Shown here piece by piece: positions 33,230-41,436 of a stretch of DNA of 64,000 nt; within the stretch, counting starts at the first letter, position 1; the number at the start of each line of letters is the position of its first letter. The notes below the pieces were generated by a model, which saw nothing but the letters and a program-made list of their open reading frames with translations, ran no database searches and was not told the DNA's origin. The DNA lies in assembly GCF_001544455.2 (NCBI RefSeq), contig NZ_FCOC02000020.1, positions 1-64,000 of the forward strand, given 5' to 3'. Origin of the DNA: Caballeronia sordidicola (GTDB lineage Bacteria > Pseudomonadota > Gammaproteobacteria > Burkholderiales > Burkholderiaceae). Made by a program: the position numbers and the translations under genes.

Positions 33230-34741
33230 ATGAAAACGACAGTCGAAAGTTTGCAAGGGTCGAGACAGAATCTATTCATCGATGGCGAGTTCACGCCGCC
33301 GCGCAGCGGCCAGTACGTGCCGAGCTACGACCCGACGACAGCCGAACCCTGGTATCAGTTCGCGCAGGCCAATAGCGACGACGTGGATGTTGCCGTGCGT
33401 TCCGCGCAAGCCGCATTGAAGAACCCGGCATGGCGCCGGATCACGCAAACGGATCGCGGCAAGCTCGTGCGCCGTCTCGCCGAACTCGTGCTCGCCAACG
33501 CCGACGAACTCGCGATGATCGAATGCCGCGACAACGGCAAGCTCATCAAGGAAATGCGCGCGCAGATGCGGGCCATCCCCGATTCGTACCAGTACTTCGC
33601 CGGCATGGCCGACAAGCTGCAGGGCGACACCATCCCCGTCAACAAGCTCGACACGCTCAACTTCAACCTGCGCGAGCCCATAGGCGTGGTCGGCATGATC
33701 ATTCCGTGGAACTCGCCGCTGATGATGCTCACTGGCACGCTCGCGCCGTGTCTCGCGATCGGTAACACGGTGGTCGTGAAGCCTTCCGAACACGCAACCG
33801 CATCGACGCTTGCGCTTGCCGAACTGGCAATCGAAGCGGGCATTCCGCCGGGCGTGTTCAACGTCGTGACCGGCGATGGCGTCACCACCGGCGACGCCCT
33901 TACGCGTCATCCGGGGATCGCGAAGTTCGTGTTCACGGGCAGCACCATGACCGGCCGCAAGATTGCGGGCAACGCGGCGCAGAACCTCGTGCCCTGCCAG
34001 ATGGAACTGGGCGGAAAGTCGCCGCACGTGGTGTTCTCGGACGTGGATGTGGAGCGCGCGGTGAACGGCGTTGTATCGGGCGTATTTGCGGCGGCGGGGC
34101 AGACGTGCGTGGCGGGTTCGCGCTGCTTCGTGGAAGCGCCCATCTACGAGCGCTTTGTGGAGGCGCTGGTCGAGCGCACGCGGCGGGTGAAGGTAGGCCA
34201 TCCCATGGCCGACGATACCGACATTGGGCCGCTCGCGTTGGCAAGCCAGCTCGACAAGGTCGAAGGTTATGTTGCTTCCGGCGTGCACGAAGGCGCGAAG
34301 ATCGCGGTCGGCGGACGCAAGCCGAAGGACTCGGCTTTATCGAAGGGATGGTATTTCGAACCCACTGTGATGACGCAGGCGCGCAATGAAATGCGCTTCA
34401 TGCAGGAGGAGATATTTGGGCCGGTCGTGGGCGTCGTGCCGTTCAACACGGAAGAAGAACTCATCGCGCTCGCCAACGATACGGAATACGGCCTCGCCTC
34501 CGGCATCTGGACGCAGAACATCGACCGCGCGCTGCGTTTTGCCCGCGATGTTGAAGCCGGTACGGTCTGGATCAATACGTATCGGTCGGCCGCATATATG
34601 TCCGCGAATGGCGGCACGAAACGAAGCGGTTACGGACGCCGTGGCGGCTTTGAAGTGATGCGCGAATTCTCGCGCGTGAAGAACGTGGTGATCGACTATT
34701 CGGGCGCAATGCAGGACCCGTTCGTTATCCGCCTGCGCTGA
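33230..34741 (+). CDS. Aldehyde dehydrogenase, TgnC-like
   Basis: A 503-residue NAD(P)+-dependent aldehyde dehydrogenase. The catalytic residues are E259 in MELGGKSP and C293 in GQTCVAGSR. The NAD-binding FTGSTMTGRKI and the central IIPWNSPLMM (oxyanion Asn) are intact, as is EEIFGPVV near the end. In the trigonelline pathway TgnC oxidises a ring-opened hydroxybutyrolactone derivative. The assignment rests on the neighbours, because ALDH sequence alone does not give the substrate. It is transcribed with the flavin reductase and the LLM monooxygenase. Confidence 0.82.
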   Translation: MKTTVESLQGSRQNLFIDGEFTPPRSGQYVPSYDPTTAEPWYQFAQANSDDVDVAVRSAQAALKNPAWRRITQTDRGKLVRRLAELVLANADELAMIECRDNGKLIKEMRAQMRAIPDSYQYFAGMADKLQGDTIPVNKLDTLNFNLREPIGVVGMIIPWNSPLMMLTGTLAPCLAIGNTVVVKPSEHATASTLALAELAIEAGIPPGVFNVVTGDGVTTGDALTRHPGIAKFVFTGSTMTGRKIAGNAAQNLVPCQMELGGKSPHVVFSDVDVERAVNGVVSGVFAAAGQTCVAGSRCFVEAPIYERFVEALVERTRRVKVGHPMADDTDIGPLALASQLDKVEGYVASGVHEGAKIAVGGRKPKDSALSKGWYFEPTVMTQARNEMRFMQEEIFGPVVGVVPFNTEEELIALANDTEYGLASGIWTQNIDRALRFARDVEAGTVWINTYRSAAYMSANGGTKRSGYGRRGGFEVMREFSRVKNVVIDYSGAMQDPFVIRLR

Positions 34742-34793
34742 ATGAGAAGTCGAACCCGCTGTGCTTGCTGACAAAATCCAAAAGAGACCCATC

Positions 34794-35888
34794 ATGAAAT
34801 TTGCCATCTCACTGAGCATGGAGCGTTTTTCGCCGAAGGACTCCATGTCCACGGCCATGTCGAACATGCTTGCGCTTGCCCGCATTGCCGACGAAGGCGG
34901 CTTCGAAACGCTCTGGACCGCCGAGCATCACACCATCGAATGCACGATCTCGCCGAATCCGTTTTCCATCCTGACGTGGCTTTCGCAGCACACGCAGCGC
35001 ATCCGGCTCGGCACCGCGACACTGGTCGCGCCGTACTGGTCGCCAATCCGTCTTGCCGGCGAAGCCGCCATGTGCGATCACCTCACCGGCGGCCGCCTCG
35101 AATTCGGGATTGCGCGCGGCGCGTATCAGTATGAATTCGATCGCATGGCAGGCGGCATTCCGCAGCAGGAAGGCGTGGCGTATCTGAAAGAGATCGTGCC
35201 GGCCGTGCAGAAGCTTTGGGCAGGCGACTACGCACACGATGGCCACTACTGGAAGTTTCCGCTGGCGACCTCGGTGCCCAAGCCGCTGCAGCAACCGCAC
35301 CCGCCAATCTGGGTTGCAACGCGCGATCCCGGCAGTTTCGACTGGGCAGTGAGCGTAGGCGCAAACATCTTGTCCACGCCATTGTCTGCGCCGCCCGCGG
35401 AAGTCGCCGTGCTTGGCGAGAAGTTCCGCAAGGCTGTTGCCGATCATCCTGAACGGCCGCGTCCGCGTTTCATGATGTTGCGGCGCACATGCGTCTACGA
35501 TCGGCCCGAGGACTGGCAAACCGCTGTGCGGCATAGCGTCGATTTTGGCCGCACGTTCGAGAACCTGATGCAGAACATTGGCACCGTGACCGATGGTTTC
35601 CCCGAGCCCGTGCCTTACGAAACGGTGGCGAACCGCGCGAATTACGATCCGGCGAATATTCGCGACAACCTGATGTTCGGAACGCCGGACGAAGTCATTC
35701 GCAAGCTGCAGATTTACGAGGATCAAGGCGTGGATCAGTTCTGTCTCGGCCTCTCGTTCAACCTGCCGTTCGAACTCCAGGTGAAGACGCTGCGTCTTTT
35801 CATCGATGAAGTCATGCCGCATTTTGCTGCGCGCGACCGCCAGCGCGAATTGTCGCGCGAGCGCAGCGTTGCCGCGGCGGGAGCCTGA
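34794..35888 (+). CDS. LLM-class flavin-dependent monooxygenase, TgnB-like
   Basis: A 364-residue luciferase-like monooxygenase. MKFAISLSMERFSP starts the TIM barrel, WTAEHHTIECTISPNPF carries the family's His/Glu segment, RIRLGTATLVAPYWSPIRLAGE is a standard LLM motif, and GRLEFGIARGAYQYEFDRMA binds FMN phosphate. It would use reduced FMN from the TgnA-like reductase to hydroxylate or open a ring. In Acinetobacter, TgnB opens the N-methylpyridinium ring of trigonelline. The substrate here is inferred. The ATG at 34794 is preferred over an upstream GTG; the hydrolase gene follows 3 bases after the stop. Confidence 0.8.
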   Translation: MKFAISLSMERFSPKDSMSTAMSNMLALARIADEGGFETLWTAEHHTIECTISPNPFSILTWLSQHTQRIRLGTATLVAPYWSPIRLAGEAAMCDHLTGGRLEFGIARGAYQYEFDRMAGGIPQQEGVAYLKEIVPAVQKLWAGDYAHDGHYWKFPLATSVPKPLQQPHPPIWVATRDPGSFDWAVSVGANILSTPLSAPPAEVAVLGEKFRKAVADHPERPRPRFMMLRRTCVYDRPEDWQTAVRHSVDFGRTFENLMQNIGTVTDGFPEPVPYETVANRANYDPANIRDNLMFGTPDEVIRKLQIYEDQGVDQFCLGLSFNLPFELQVKTLRLFIDEVMPHFAARDRQRELSRERSVAAAGA

Positions 35889-35891
35889 ACC

Positions 35892-36716
35892 ATGGACGCC
35901 GCGTGTAGTTCAACAATGTTCGATGGCCGTGGCATCACGCTGAATTACCGGCTCGAGGGCGAGGGCTCGCGACCGCTGGTCTGCATCCACGGCGTGGGCT
36001 CGAATCTTGAAGCGTGGGAAGGCATTGTTGCGAGATTGCGGGACACGTTCCGCGTCCTGACGCTCGATTTGCGCGGCCACGGACGTTCGTCGCTGGTGAA
36101 AGGGCGCTACGAGATCGATGATTTTGTCGGTGACGTCCTTGCGCTCGCCGATCATGTCGGCTTCGATAAGTTCGATCTCGCGGGTTTCTCGCTCGGCGGC
36201 CTGATCGCGCAGCGCGTTGCACTGACGCATCCCGAACGTTTGAAGAGGCTCGTGTTGTTATCGACCGTTTCAGGGCGCACGCCGGAAGAACGCGAGCGCG
36301 TCGCGGTGCGGCTCGCGGCGCTGCAATCCGGCGACCGCGGATCGCATTACGACGCCTCGCTTTCGCGCTGGCTCACCGAAGGCTTCCAGCAGCGCAACCC
36401 CGAGCTTGTCGCGCGCTTGCGGCAGCGCAACGCCGAGAACGATCCCGATTGTTATGCCGCCGCCTATCGGGTTCTGGCGCAGACGGATTTCGGCGGGTTT
36501 ATCGATCAGATCGGCGTGCCGACCTTGATTGCGACCGGCGAAGAAGACCAGGGATCGAATCCGCGAATGGCGCAGTTCATGCATCAATGCATTACCGGCT
36601 CGCAACTTGAAATCCTGCCCGGCCTGCGTCACTCGATCCTGATCGAAGCGCCAGAGGTGGTTGCCGCAATGATGCGCCGTTTTCTGGCGAGCGATGATCG
36701 GGAGGCGCGGCCATGA
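35892..36716 (+). CDS. Alpha/beta hydrolase, TgnD-like
   Basis: A 274-residue hydrolase with a full catalytic triad: S100 in GFSLGG, D219 in GEEDQG and H247 in GLRHSIL. The oxyanion segment is HGVGSN (33-38). Similar enzymes cleave C-C or amide/enamine bonds in ring-degradation pathways (PcaD, RutD, TgnD). TgnD hydrolyses a methylformamido-methylene succinate to succinic semialdehyde, formate, methylamine and CO2. That role is suggested here by position next to the monooxygenase and aldehyde dehydrogenase. The stop overlaps the NIPSNAP gene (ATGA). Confidence 0.78.
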   Translation: MDAACSSTMFDGRGITLNYRLEGEGSRPLVCIHGVGSNLEAWEGIVARLRDTFRVLTLDLRGHGRSSLVKGRYEIDDFVGDVLALADHVGFDKFDLAGFSLGGLIAQRVALTHPERLKRLVLLSTVSGRTPEERERVAVRLAALQSGDRGSHYDASLSRWLTEGFQQRNPELVARLRQRNAENDPDCYAAAYRVLAQTDFGGFIDQIGVPTLIATGEEDQGSNPRMAQFMHQCITGSQLEILPGLRHSILIEAPEVVAAMMRRFLASDDREARP

Positions 36717-37069
36717 TCGTGGAAGAGCGAATCTACCGGATCAGGAACGGCAGGATGGGCCGATACCTGCAACTCGTGCGCGACGAGGGTCTTGCGATCC
36801 AGCAGCCGATCCTGGGCCACCTGATCGGCTACTTCACAACGGACATTGGCCCGCTCAGCCAGGTCACGCACTTGTGGGCCTACGCCGACCTGAACGAGCG
36901 CGCGCGTCGCCGTCAGCAGCTTGCCGACGACCCCAGATGGCAGGAATTCCTGCCGAGGCTCTCAGAGAACATCGAGCAGGCGGAAAACAGGATTCTGGTG
37001 CCGACCGACTTTTCACCGTTGCGGCGCCTGCCCGTTTCCGCCGGCTCATCAGAGGAGAAGATGCTATGA
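36713..37069 (+). CDS. NIPSNAP-family small protein
   Basis: A 118-residue protein of the NIPSNAP family, a ferredoxin-like (alpha/beta barrel dimer) fold. VEERIYRIRNGRMGRYLQLV and GYFTTDIGPLSQVTHLWAYADLNERARRRQQL are the family hallmarks. Members occur in catabolic operons, where their role is unproven; they may help stabilise reactive intermediates or act as small isomerases. Both ends overlap neighbours by ATGA-type junctions (hydrolase gene before, proV after), so it is part of the same translated unit. It is not among the published tgn genes that I recall. Confidence 0.83.
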   Translation: MIVEERIYRIRNGRMGRYLQLVRDEGLAIQQPILGHLIGYFTTDIGPLSQVTHLWAYADLNERARRRQQLADDPRWQEFLPRLSENIEQAENRILVPTDFSPLRRLPVSAGSSEEKML

Positions 37070-38259
37070 CCGAGCGCTTGAAGATCGAGCACTTGTACAA
37101 GGTGTTCACGGACAAGCCCGAGAAGGCGCTGGCCATGCTCAAGGCTGGCAAGAGCAAGTCGGAGGTGCAGGAAACGCTGGGTCACGTGGTTGGGCTCGAC
37201 GACGTTTCGCTGAGCGTTCCCTCCGGCGCGATGTACATGATCATGGGCCTGTCCGGCTCGGGCAAGTCGACGCTCGCGCGCTGTATCAACCGGCTGAACG
37301 AACCGAGCGCCGGCAAGATCCTGCTCGACGATCAGGACATCTGCACGCTCGACGAAGCCGGTCTTCGCGACGTGCGCCGCAACCGCATATCGATGGTGTT
37401 CCAGCACTTCGCGCTGCTGCCGAACCGGCGCGTGATCGAGAACGTCGAATTCGGGTTGAAGCTGCGTGGCATGTCCGCCGCCGAGCGCCGCAAGCGCGCC
37501 GAGGAAGTGCTGAACGTAGTGGGACTTGCGCGCTGGGGTTATCACATGCCGCACGAACTCAGCGGCGGGATGCGTCAGCGCGTGGGCCTCGCGCGAGCGC
37601 TCGCCACCGACGCCGACGTGCTCATCATGGACGAAGCGTTCAGCGCGCTCGACCCGCTGATCCGCACCGAGATGCAGGACGAATTGCTGCGCCTTCAGCG
37701 CACGTTGAACAAGACCATTTTGTTCATCACGCACGACTTCCAGGAAGCGCTGAAACTGGGCACGCGCATCGCGATCATGTCCGAGGGCAAGCTGGTTCGC
37801 GAAGGCACGCCGCAGTCCATCGTGCTCGAACCCGGCAGCGAGTACGTCGCCGCTTTCACGCGCGAGGTCGATCGCGGCAGATTGTTCGATGCCGGTTCGG
37901 TCATGACATCGCTCTCGGCGATCCTGCGCGGCCCGAACGGCATTCTCATGGGCGACGCGTCCGGCCAGCCGGGCCCGGGCTTCATGCTCGACGCCGACGA
38001 ACGCATCCTCGGCACCGTGACCGCCTCGGAAATCGAGCACGCACGCGGCGGCGGCGCCATGCCCCGGCCCGATACGCACTTCATGTGCGTGCCCGCGGCC
38101 ACCAAGCTCGTCGATGTCGCCGGCAGTTATCAAAAGGACAATAACGGCGGCCCTATCGGCGTTATCGATGACACCGGCCGGTTGATCGGCCGTCTGGAAG
38201 CAGGGCAGATTCTTGCCCGCATTGGCGCTGCGGGCGCCATGGGAGCACGCCATGTTTAA
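37066..38259 (+). CDS. proV: Quaternary-amine ABC transporter ATP-binding protein
   Basis: The 397-residue ATPase of a glycine-betaine/proline-type importer. YKVFTDKPEKALAMLKAGKSK is the family-specific N-terminus. The Walker A GLSGSGKST is at 61-69, and LSGGMRQRVGLARAL and LIMDEAFSALDPL are signature and Walker B. Residues 285-395 contain a CBS-like regulatory domain that senses ionic strength in osmotic transporters. It is translated directly after the NIPSNAP gene. Its place at the end of a catabolic operon suggests uptake of the betaine substrate rather than, or as well as, osmoprotection. Confidence 0.9.
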   Translation: MTERLKIEHLYKVFTDKPEKALAMLKAGKSKSEVQETLGHVVGLDDVSLSVPSGAMYMIMGLSGSGKSTLARCINRLNEPSAGKILLDDQDICTLDEAGLRDVRRNRISMVFQHFALLPNRRVIENVEFGLKLRGMSAAERRKRAEEVLNVVGLARWGYHMPHELSGGMRQRVGLARALATDADVLIMDEAFSALDPLIRTEMQDELLRLQRTLNKTILFITHDFQEALKLGTRIAIMSEGKLVREGTPQSIVLEPGSEYVAAFTREVDRGRLFDAGSVMTSLSAILRGPNGILMGDASGQPGPGFMLDADERILGTVTASEIEHARGGGAMPRPDTHFMCVPAATKLVDVAGSYQKDNNGGPIGVIDDTGRLIGRLEAGQILARIGAAGAMGARHV

Positions 38260-39199
38260 AGCCGACGATCTTGCAGTGTTGCCAATAGGCGACTGGATCC
38301 AGCACGGCGTCCAATGGATCGCGCTGAACCTGCGGCCCATGTTTCTCGTCATCAAGTGGCCGGTCGAGCGCTTGCTGACTTTCAACGACACCGTACTCCA
38401 CGCCATTCCGTTTCCGCTCATGCTCGTGCTGATGTTCCTGCTTGCATGGCGGCTCGCGAGCATGGGCGTGGCGATCTTCAGTGTCGTGGGACTCGTCCTC
38501 ATTGCTTCCATGGGCGTCTGGGCGCAGGCCATCACCACGCTTTCGCTGATCGCGACGGCCATTGTGTTCTGCGCGCTGATCGGCATACCTATCGGCATCT
38601 GGTGCGCGCGCAGCGACCGCGTCTGGCGCATCGTGCGGCCCGTGCTCGACATCATGCAGACCACGCCGACGTTCGTGTATCTCGTGCCCGTGGTGATGCT
38701 GTTTGGCGTTGGCACCGTGCCGGGCGAAGTCGCTGTGGTGACCACCGCCATGCCGCCGCTCATCCGCTTCACGCACCTCGGAATTCGCATGGTCGAGCAT
38801 GAAATCGTGGAAGCGGGTCTCGCGTTCGGCGCGGATCGCCGGCAGCTTTTGTGGGAAGTGCAATTGCCGCTCGCCATTCCGACCATCCTCGGCGGTCTCA
38901 ACCAGACCGTGCTCACCGCCATGGTGATGTCGGTCGTGATCGCGATGATCGGCGCCGAAGGTCTTGGTCTTGTCGTGCTTCAGGGATTGGGCCGTCTCGA
39001 TGTTGGACAGGCGGCGATTGGCGGTATCGCCATCGTGCTGCTCGCAATGATGCTCGACCGCATCACGCAGAAGCTCGCGCAGTCGAAGGGCGGGACACGC
39101 AGCGCGCTGCTGCCGGTTCTCATGCGGTTTGTGCGCGGTGAGCGCGTGCCGAGAAGCCCGGAAGCCGACGCACCGCGAGAAGCCAAGAAAGCGTTGTGA
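38252..39199 (+). CDS. proW: Quaternary-amine ABC transporter permease
   Basis: A 315-residue inner-membrane permease with about seven hydrophobic segments. The binding-protein-dependent transport loop, EAGLAFGADRRQLLWEVQLPLAIPTILGG, is intact, with the expected EAA pattern. The N-terminal 60 residues are amphipathic and cytoplasmic/periplasmic as in ProW. The start overlaps the proV stop by 8 bases. Together with ProV and ProX it forms a complete importer for a quaternary ammonium compound. Confidence 0.9.
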   Translation: MFKADDLAVLPIGDWIQHGVQWIALNLRPMFLVIKWPVERLLTFNDTVLHAIPFPLMLVLMFLLAWRLASMGVAIFSVVGLVLIASMGVWAQAITTLSLIATAIVFCALIGIPIGIWCARSDRVWRIVRPVLDIMQTTPTFVYLVPVVMLFGVGTVPGEVAVVTTAMPPLIRFTHLGIRMVEHEIVEAGLAFGADRRQLLWEVQLPLAIPTILGGLNQTVLTAMVMSVVIAMIGAEGLGLVVLQGLGRLDVGQAAIGGIAIVLLAMMLDRITQKLAQSKGGTRSALLPVLMRFVRGERVPRSPEADAPREAKKAL

Positions 39200-39285
39200 A
39201 TCTGGAAATCAGGAAAAATGAGGCAAGACCCAGGCGCGTCCGGCCCGAGCCGGATGATCGAACGATCACGATATAGGACAAGTTG

Positions 39286-40323
39286 ATGAGACCATTTGCA
39301 TGGGCAGGACGGGCGCTCGCAGTCGCGGCGGTAGTGGGTTTGACATCGGCGAGCGTGGGCGCATTCGCCGACACGCTGCCGGGCAACGGCAAGACCATTC
39401 GCTACGCGCAAAGCGATAGCCTGGGCGGCAACTACGTCGCCGCTCAGATCGTGATGAAAGCCATGAAGGCGCTCGGCTACGACGTGAAACTCAGCACCAT
39501 GAACACCACGCTGTTCTTCCAGGCCGCGGCGCAGGGCGACGTGGACCTCGCCACCGACGTGAATTTTCCCCAGCGCGAACCCGGTTTCCGGGCGGTGGAA
39601 AAGCAGGCGGAGATCGTGGGCGGCGGGTTGATCGTGGGTGGCGGCATCAATGGGTATCTCATCGATAAAAAGACCGCGCTCGCGCACAACATCACGAGTC
39701 TCGAGCAGATGAAAGACCCGAAGATCGCCGGGCTTTTTGGCAGCGATGGGAAGGCGGAACTCATCAGTTGCGATCCGGGCTGGAGTTGCGGCGACGTGGT
39801 GGACTACCAGATCGACAAGTTCGGCCTGAAGCAGACGGTGCATGCCGTGCGTGGCAAATACGAAGCCCTGATGGTCGATGCCGTCACGCGCATCAAGGAC
39901 GGCAAGCCGGCGTTTTTCTACGCCTGGAACCCGTCGTGGACCACAAACGCGCTGGTTCCGGGCAAGGACGTTGTCTGGCTGCCGACGCCCGCCGACGCGC
40001 TGCCGCCGAATGTGCCGAACAAGGCGTCGGCACTGGTGAACGGCGTGGAGGGATGCGCGGGCGGGGCGAATCCCTGCCGCATGGCGATGTCGTCGTGGAA
40101 CTGGGGATCGGTGGGGAACAAGGAGTTCATTGCCGCGAACCCGGCGGTGAAGACGTTGATCGAGCAGATCAAGTTTCCGGTGAAGACATGGTCGGGCTGG
40201 GAGTACGCGATCAGCAAGAACGGTGGTTCGTCGCCGCTCATCAACAAGCTCGCCGATGAATGGATGGCGGCGAACAAACCGCAATTCGATCAGTGGGTGG
40301 CTACGGCCAGCAAGGTGCATTGA
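39286..40323 (+). CDS. proX: Glycine-betaine/L-proline-type periplasmic binding protein
   Basis: A 345-residue substrate receptor with a Sec signal (about 28 residues, cleavage near AFA|DTLPG). The mature protein has the ProX features: DVDLATDVNFPQREPGF, SCDPGWSCGDVVDY (with conserved Cys and Trp) and FFYAWNPSWTTNALV. Aromatic residues in these loops form the cation-binding box. Two further cysteines (EGCAGGANPC) may form a disulfide. The gap of 86 bases to proW is larger than elsewhere in the operon. The ligand is a quaternary amine; trigonelline is a candidate because of the linked genes. Confidence 0.88.
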   Translation: MRPFAWAGRALAVAAVVGLTSASVGAFADTLPGNGKTIRYAQSDSLGGNYVAAQIVMKAMKALGYDVKLSTMNTTLFFQAAAQGDVDLATDVNFPQREPGFRAVEKQAEIVGGGLIVGGGINGYLIDKKTALAHNITSLEQMKDPKIAGLFGSDGKAELISCDPGWSCGDVVDYQIDKFGLKQTVHAVRGKYEALMVDAVTRIKDGKPAFFYAWNPSWTTNALVPGKDVVWLPTPADALPPNVPNKASALVNGVEGCAGGANPCRMAMSSWNWGSVGNKEFIAANPAVKTLIEQIKFPVKTWSGWEYAISKNGGSSPLINKLADEWMAANKPQFDQWVATASKVH

Positions 40324-40350
40324 GCGCCTTTTAAGGCTGGCGGGAAATGG

Positions 40351-40381
40351 AAAAGGGCTCAGCGAAAGCTGAGCCCTTTTT
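40351..40381. terminator. Terminator after proX, shared with tRNA-Lys
   Basis: A 13-base-pair stem AAAAGGGCTCAGC / GCTGAGCCCTTTT closes a GAAA tetraloop and ends in a T run on the plus strand. The A run before it gives a U tail on the minus strand too, so it also terminates the convergent tRNA-Lys transcript. Confidence 0.9.
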
Positions 40382-40386
40382 GTCTT

Positions 40387-40462
40387 TGGTAGGCCGTACG
40401 GGATTCGAACCTGTGACCAACGGATTAAAAGTCCGCTGCTCTACCAGCTGAGCTAACGACCC
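40387..40462 (-). tRNA. tRNA-Lys(UUU)
   Basis: A 76-base tRNA including the encoded CCA, with anticodon TTT. The D loop AGCTGGTA, anticodon loop CTTTTAA and T loop TTCGAAT are all standard. The acceptor stem has G1-T72 and T4-G69 wobbles, and the T stem ACAGG/CCCGT has an A51-C63 mismatch. These are unusual for an otherwise conserved tRNA and are discussed in the findings. A consensus promoter lies just upstream. Confidence 0.93.
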
Positions 40463-40473
40463 AAAGAGCCGAA

Positions 40474-40503
40474 ATTATAGTCACGGCGGCCGGTAGTTGT
40501 CAA
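40474..40503 (-). promoter_or_regulatory. Consensus sigma-70 promoter of tRNA-Lys
   Basis: On the minus strand TTGACA (40498-40503) and TATAAT (40474-40479) match both consensus hexamers exactly, with an 18-base spacer. The -10 box ends 11 bases before the tRNA 5' end, giving a very short leader, as expected for a strong stable-RNA promoter. Confidence 0.85.
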
Positions 40504-40570
40504 CGGCGCGTAAAAATCCGTCGCCTCTCGAAACAAAGAAAGAGCAAGGAAAAAGCCCGGAAAAACAAAG

Positions 40571-40600
40571 AAAAAGCCCGTAGCAACAACGCTACGGGCT
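40571..40600 (-). terminator. Terminator of the Tol-Pal operon
   Basis: GCCCGTAGC and GCTACGGGC pair over 9 bases with a 6-base loop, and the minus strand continues into a run of five T. It lies 60 bases after the cpoB stop and ends the tolQ-to-cpoB transcription unit before the tRNA-Lys promoter. Confidence 0.88.
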
Positions 40601-40659
40601 CCTTCACGAGAGGCGCGAATTCAGGGCCGCAAAGCAATGCCACGCGACCCTTCTTACGC

Positions 40660-41409
40660 TTACTTCACTTGCGACATCTTGCTTTCAGCCGACTGCGCGG
40701 CTTCGGTTCCACCATACTGCGAGATGATTTGTTCCAGCGTCTTCTTTGCAGCCGGCTTCTGGCCCTGCTCGATCTGGTTGTTCGCGATTGCGAGCAGCGC
40801 GTCGGGCGCCCGCGGATGCGTCGGGAAACTCTTCACCAGATTCTGCCACGTTGCGGTCGAGCCCTTGTAGTCACGCAACGCGTACTGCGCGTTGCCCAGC
40901 CAGTACTGCGCGGTCGGCTGATACGGACTCTGCGGATACTTCGCCACGAACGCCTTGAACGACGCCGCGGCATTCTTGAAGTCACCGTTACGGAACTGCG
41001 TCGACGCCGCATTGAACGCGTCGGTCTCGCCGGGCTGCACCGTACCCTGCACGCCATCCACCGTCTGCTGCTGCGGCTCGAACTTCTTCAACCGGCCATC
41101 GAGGTCGGCGTAGTAGTCCTTTTGCTGCTTCTGCAACGTGGTCAACTGATTGGCGAGATCCTCGTTCTGGCCGCGAAGCGTGGCGACCTGCTGATTCAAC
41201 TGGTCGAGACGATTCTGCTGATCGAGGATAGTGCGCTGAGCCGACGACAACTGGCTAGCCAGGCTGTCCGTTTTCGTGCGCAAATCGAGCACGGCCTTGC
41301 GCGCTTCATTGTCATCGAACAATGCCGCATGTGCCGATCCGCCAACCACGGCCGAGCCCAGCAAACAAGCAACTGCGACCGCGCGCAGCGAAGGGAAGCG
41401 ATACAACAT
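40660..41409 (-). CDS. cpoB: Cell-division coordinator CpoB (YbgF)
   Basis: A periplasmic protein of 249 residues that links Tol-Pal constriction to peptidoglycan synthesis by PBP1B. There is a signal peptide (cleavage near AHA|ALF), then a coiled-coil trimerisation region (about 35-110, LRTKTDSLASQLSSAQRTIL), then TPR repeats (FNAASTQFRNGDFKNAAASF, YWLGNAQYALRDYKGS, and PDALLAIANNQIEQGQKPAA). The ATG at 41409 follows GGGTGAG; an in-frame GTG 12 bases earlier has no such site. It is the last gene of the tol operon. Confidence 0.93.
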   Translation of the reverse strand: MLYRFPSLRAVAVACLLGSAVVGGSAHAALFDDNEARKAVLDLRTKTDSLASQLSSAQRTILDQQNRLDQLNQQVATLRGQNEDLANQLTTLQKQQKDYYADLDGRLKKFEPQQQTVDGVQGTVQPGETDAFNAASTQFRNGDFKNAAASFKAFVAKYPQSPYQPTAQYWLGNAQYALRDYKGSTATWQNLVKSFPTHPRAPDALLAIANNQIEQGQKPAAKKTLEQIISQYGGTEAAQSAESKMSQVK

Positions 41410-41436
41410 ACGGCAACTCACCCGTGACTGGTTCTA

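Noticed and set aside
36913..38922. A minus-strand open frame of about 670 codons opposite proV and proW
   Set aside because: Low-complexity product with no domain; proV and proW on the plus strand have all family motifs.
40387..40660. Integration site of a genomic island at the tRNA-Lys gene
   Set aside because: The tRNA 3' end is not duplicated nearby and no integrase gene is present on either side; the neighbours are the proX gene and the Tol-Pal operon.
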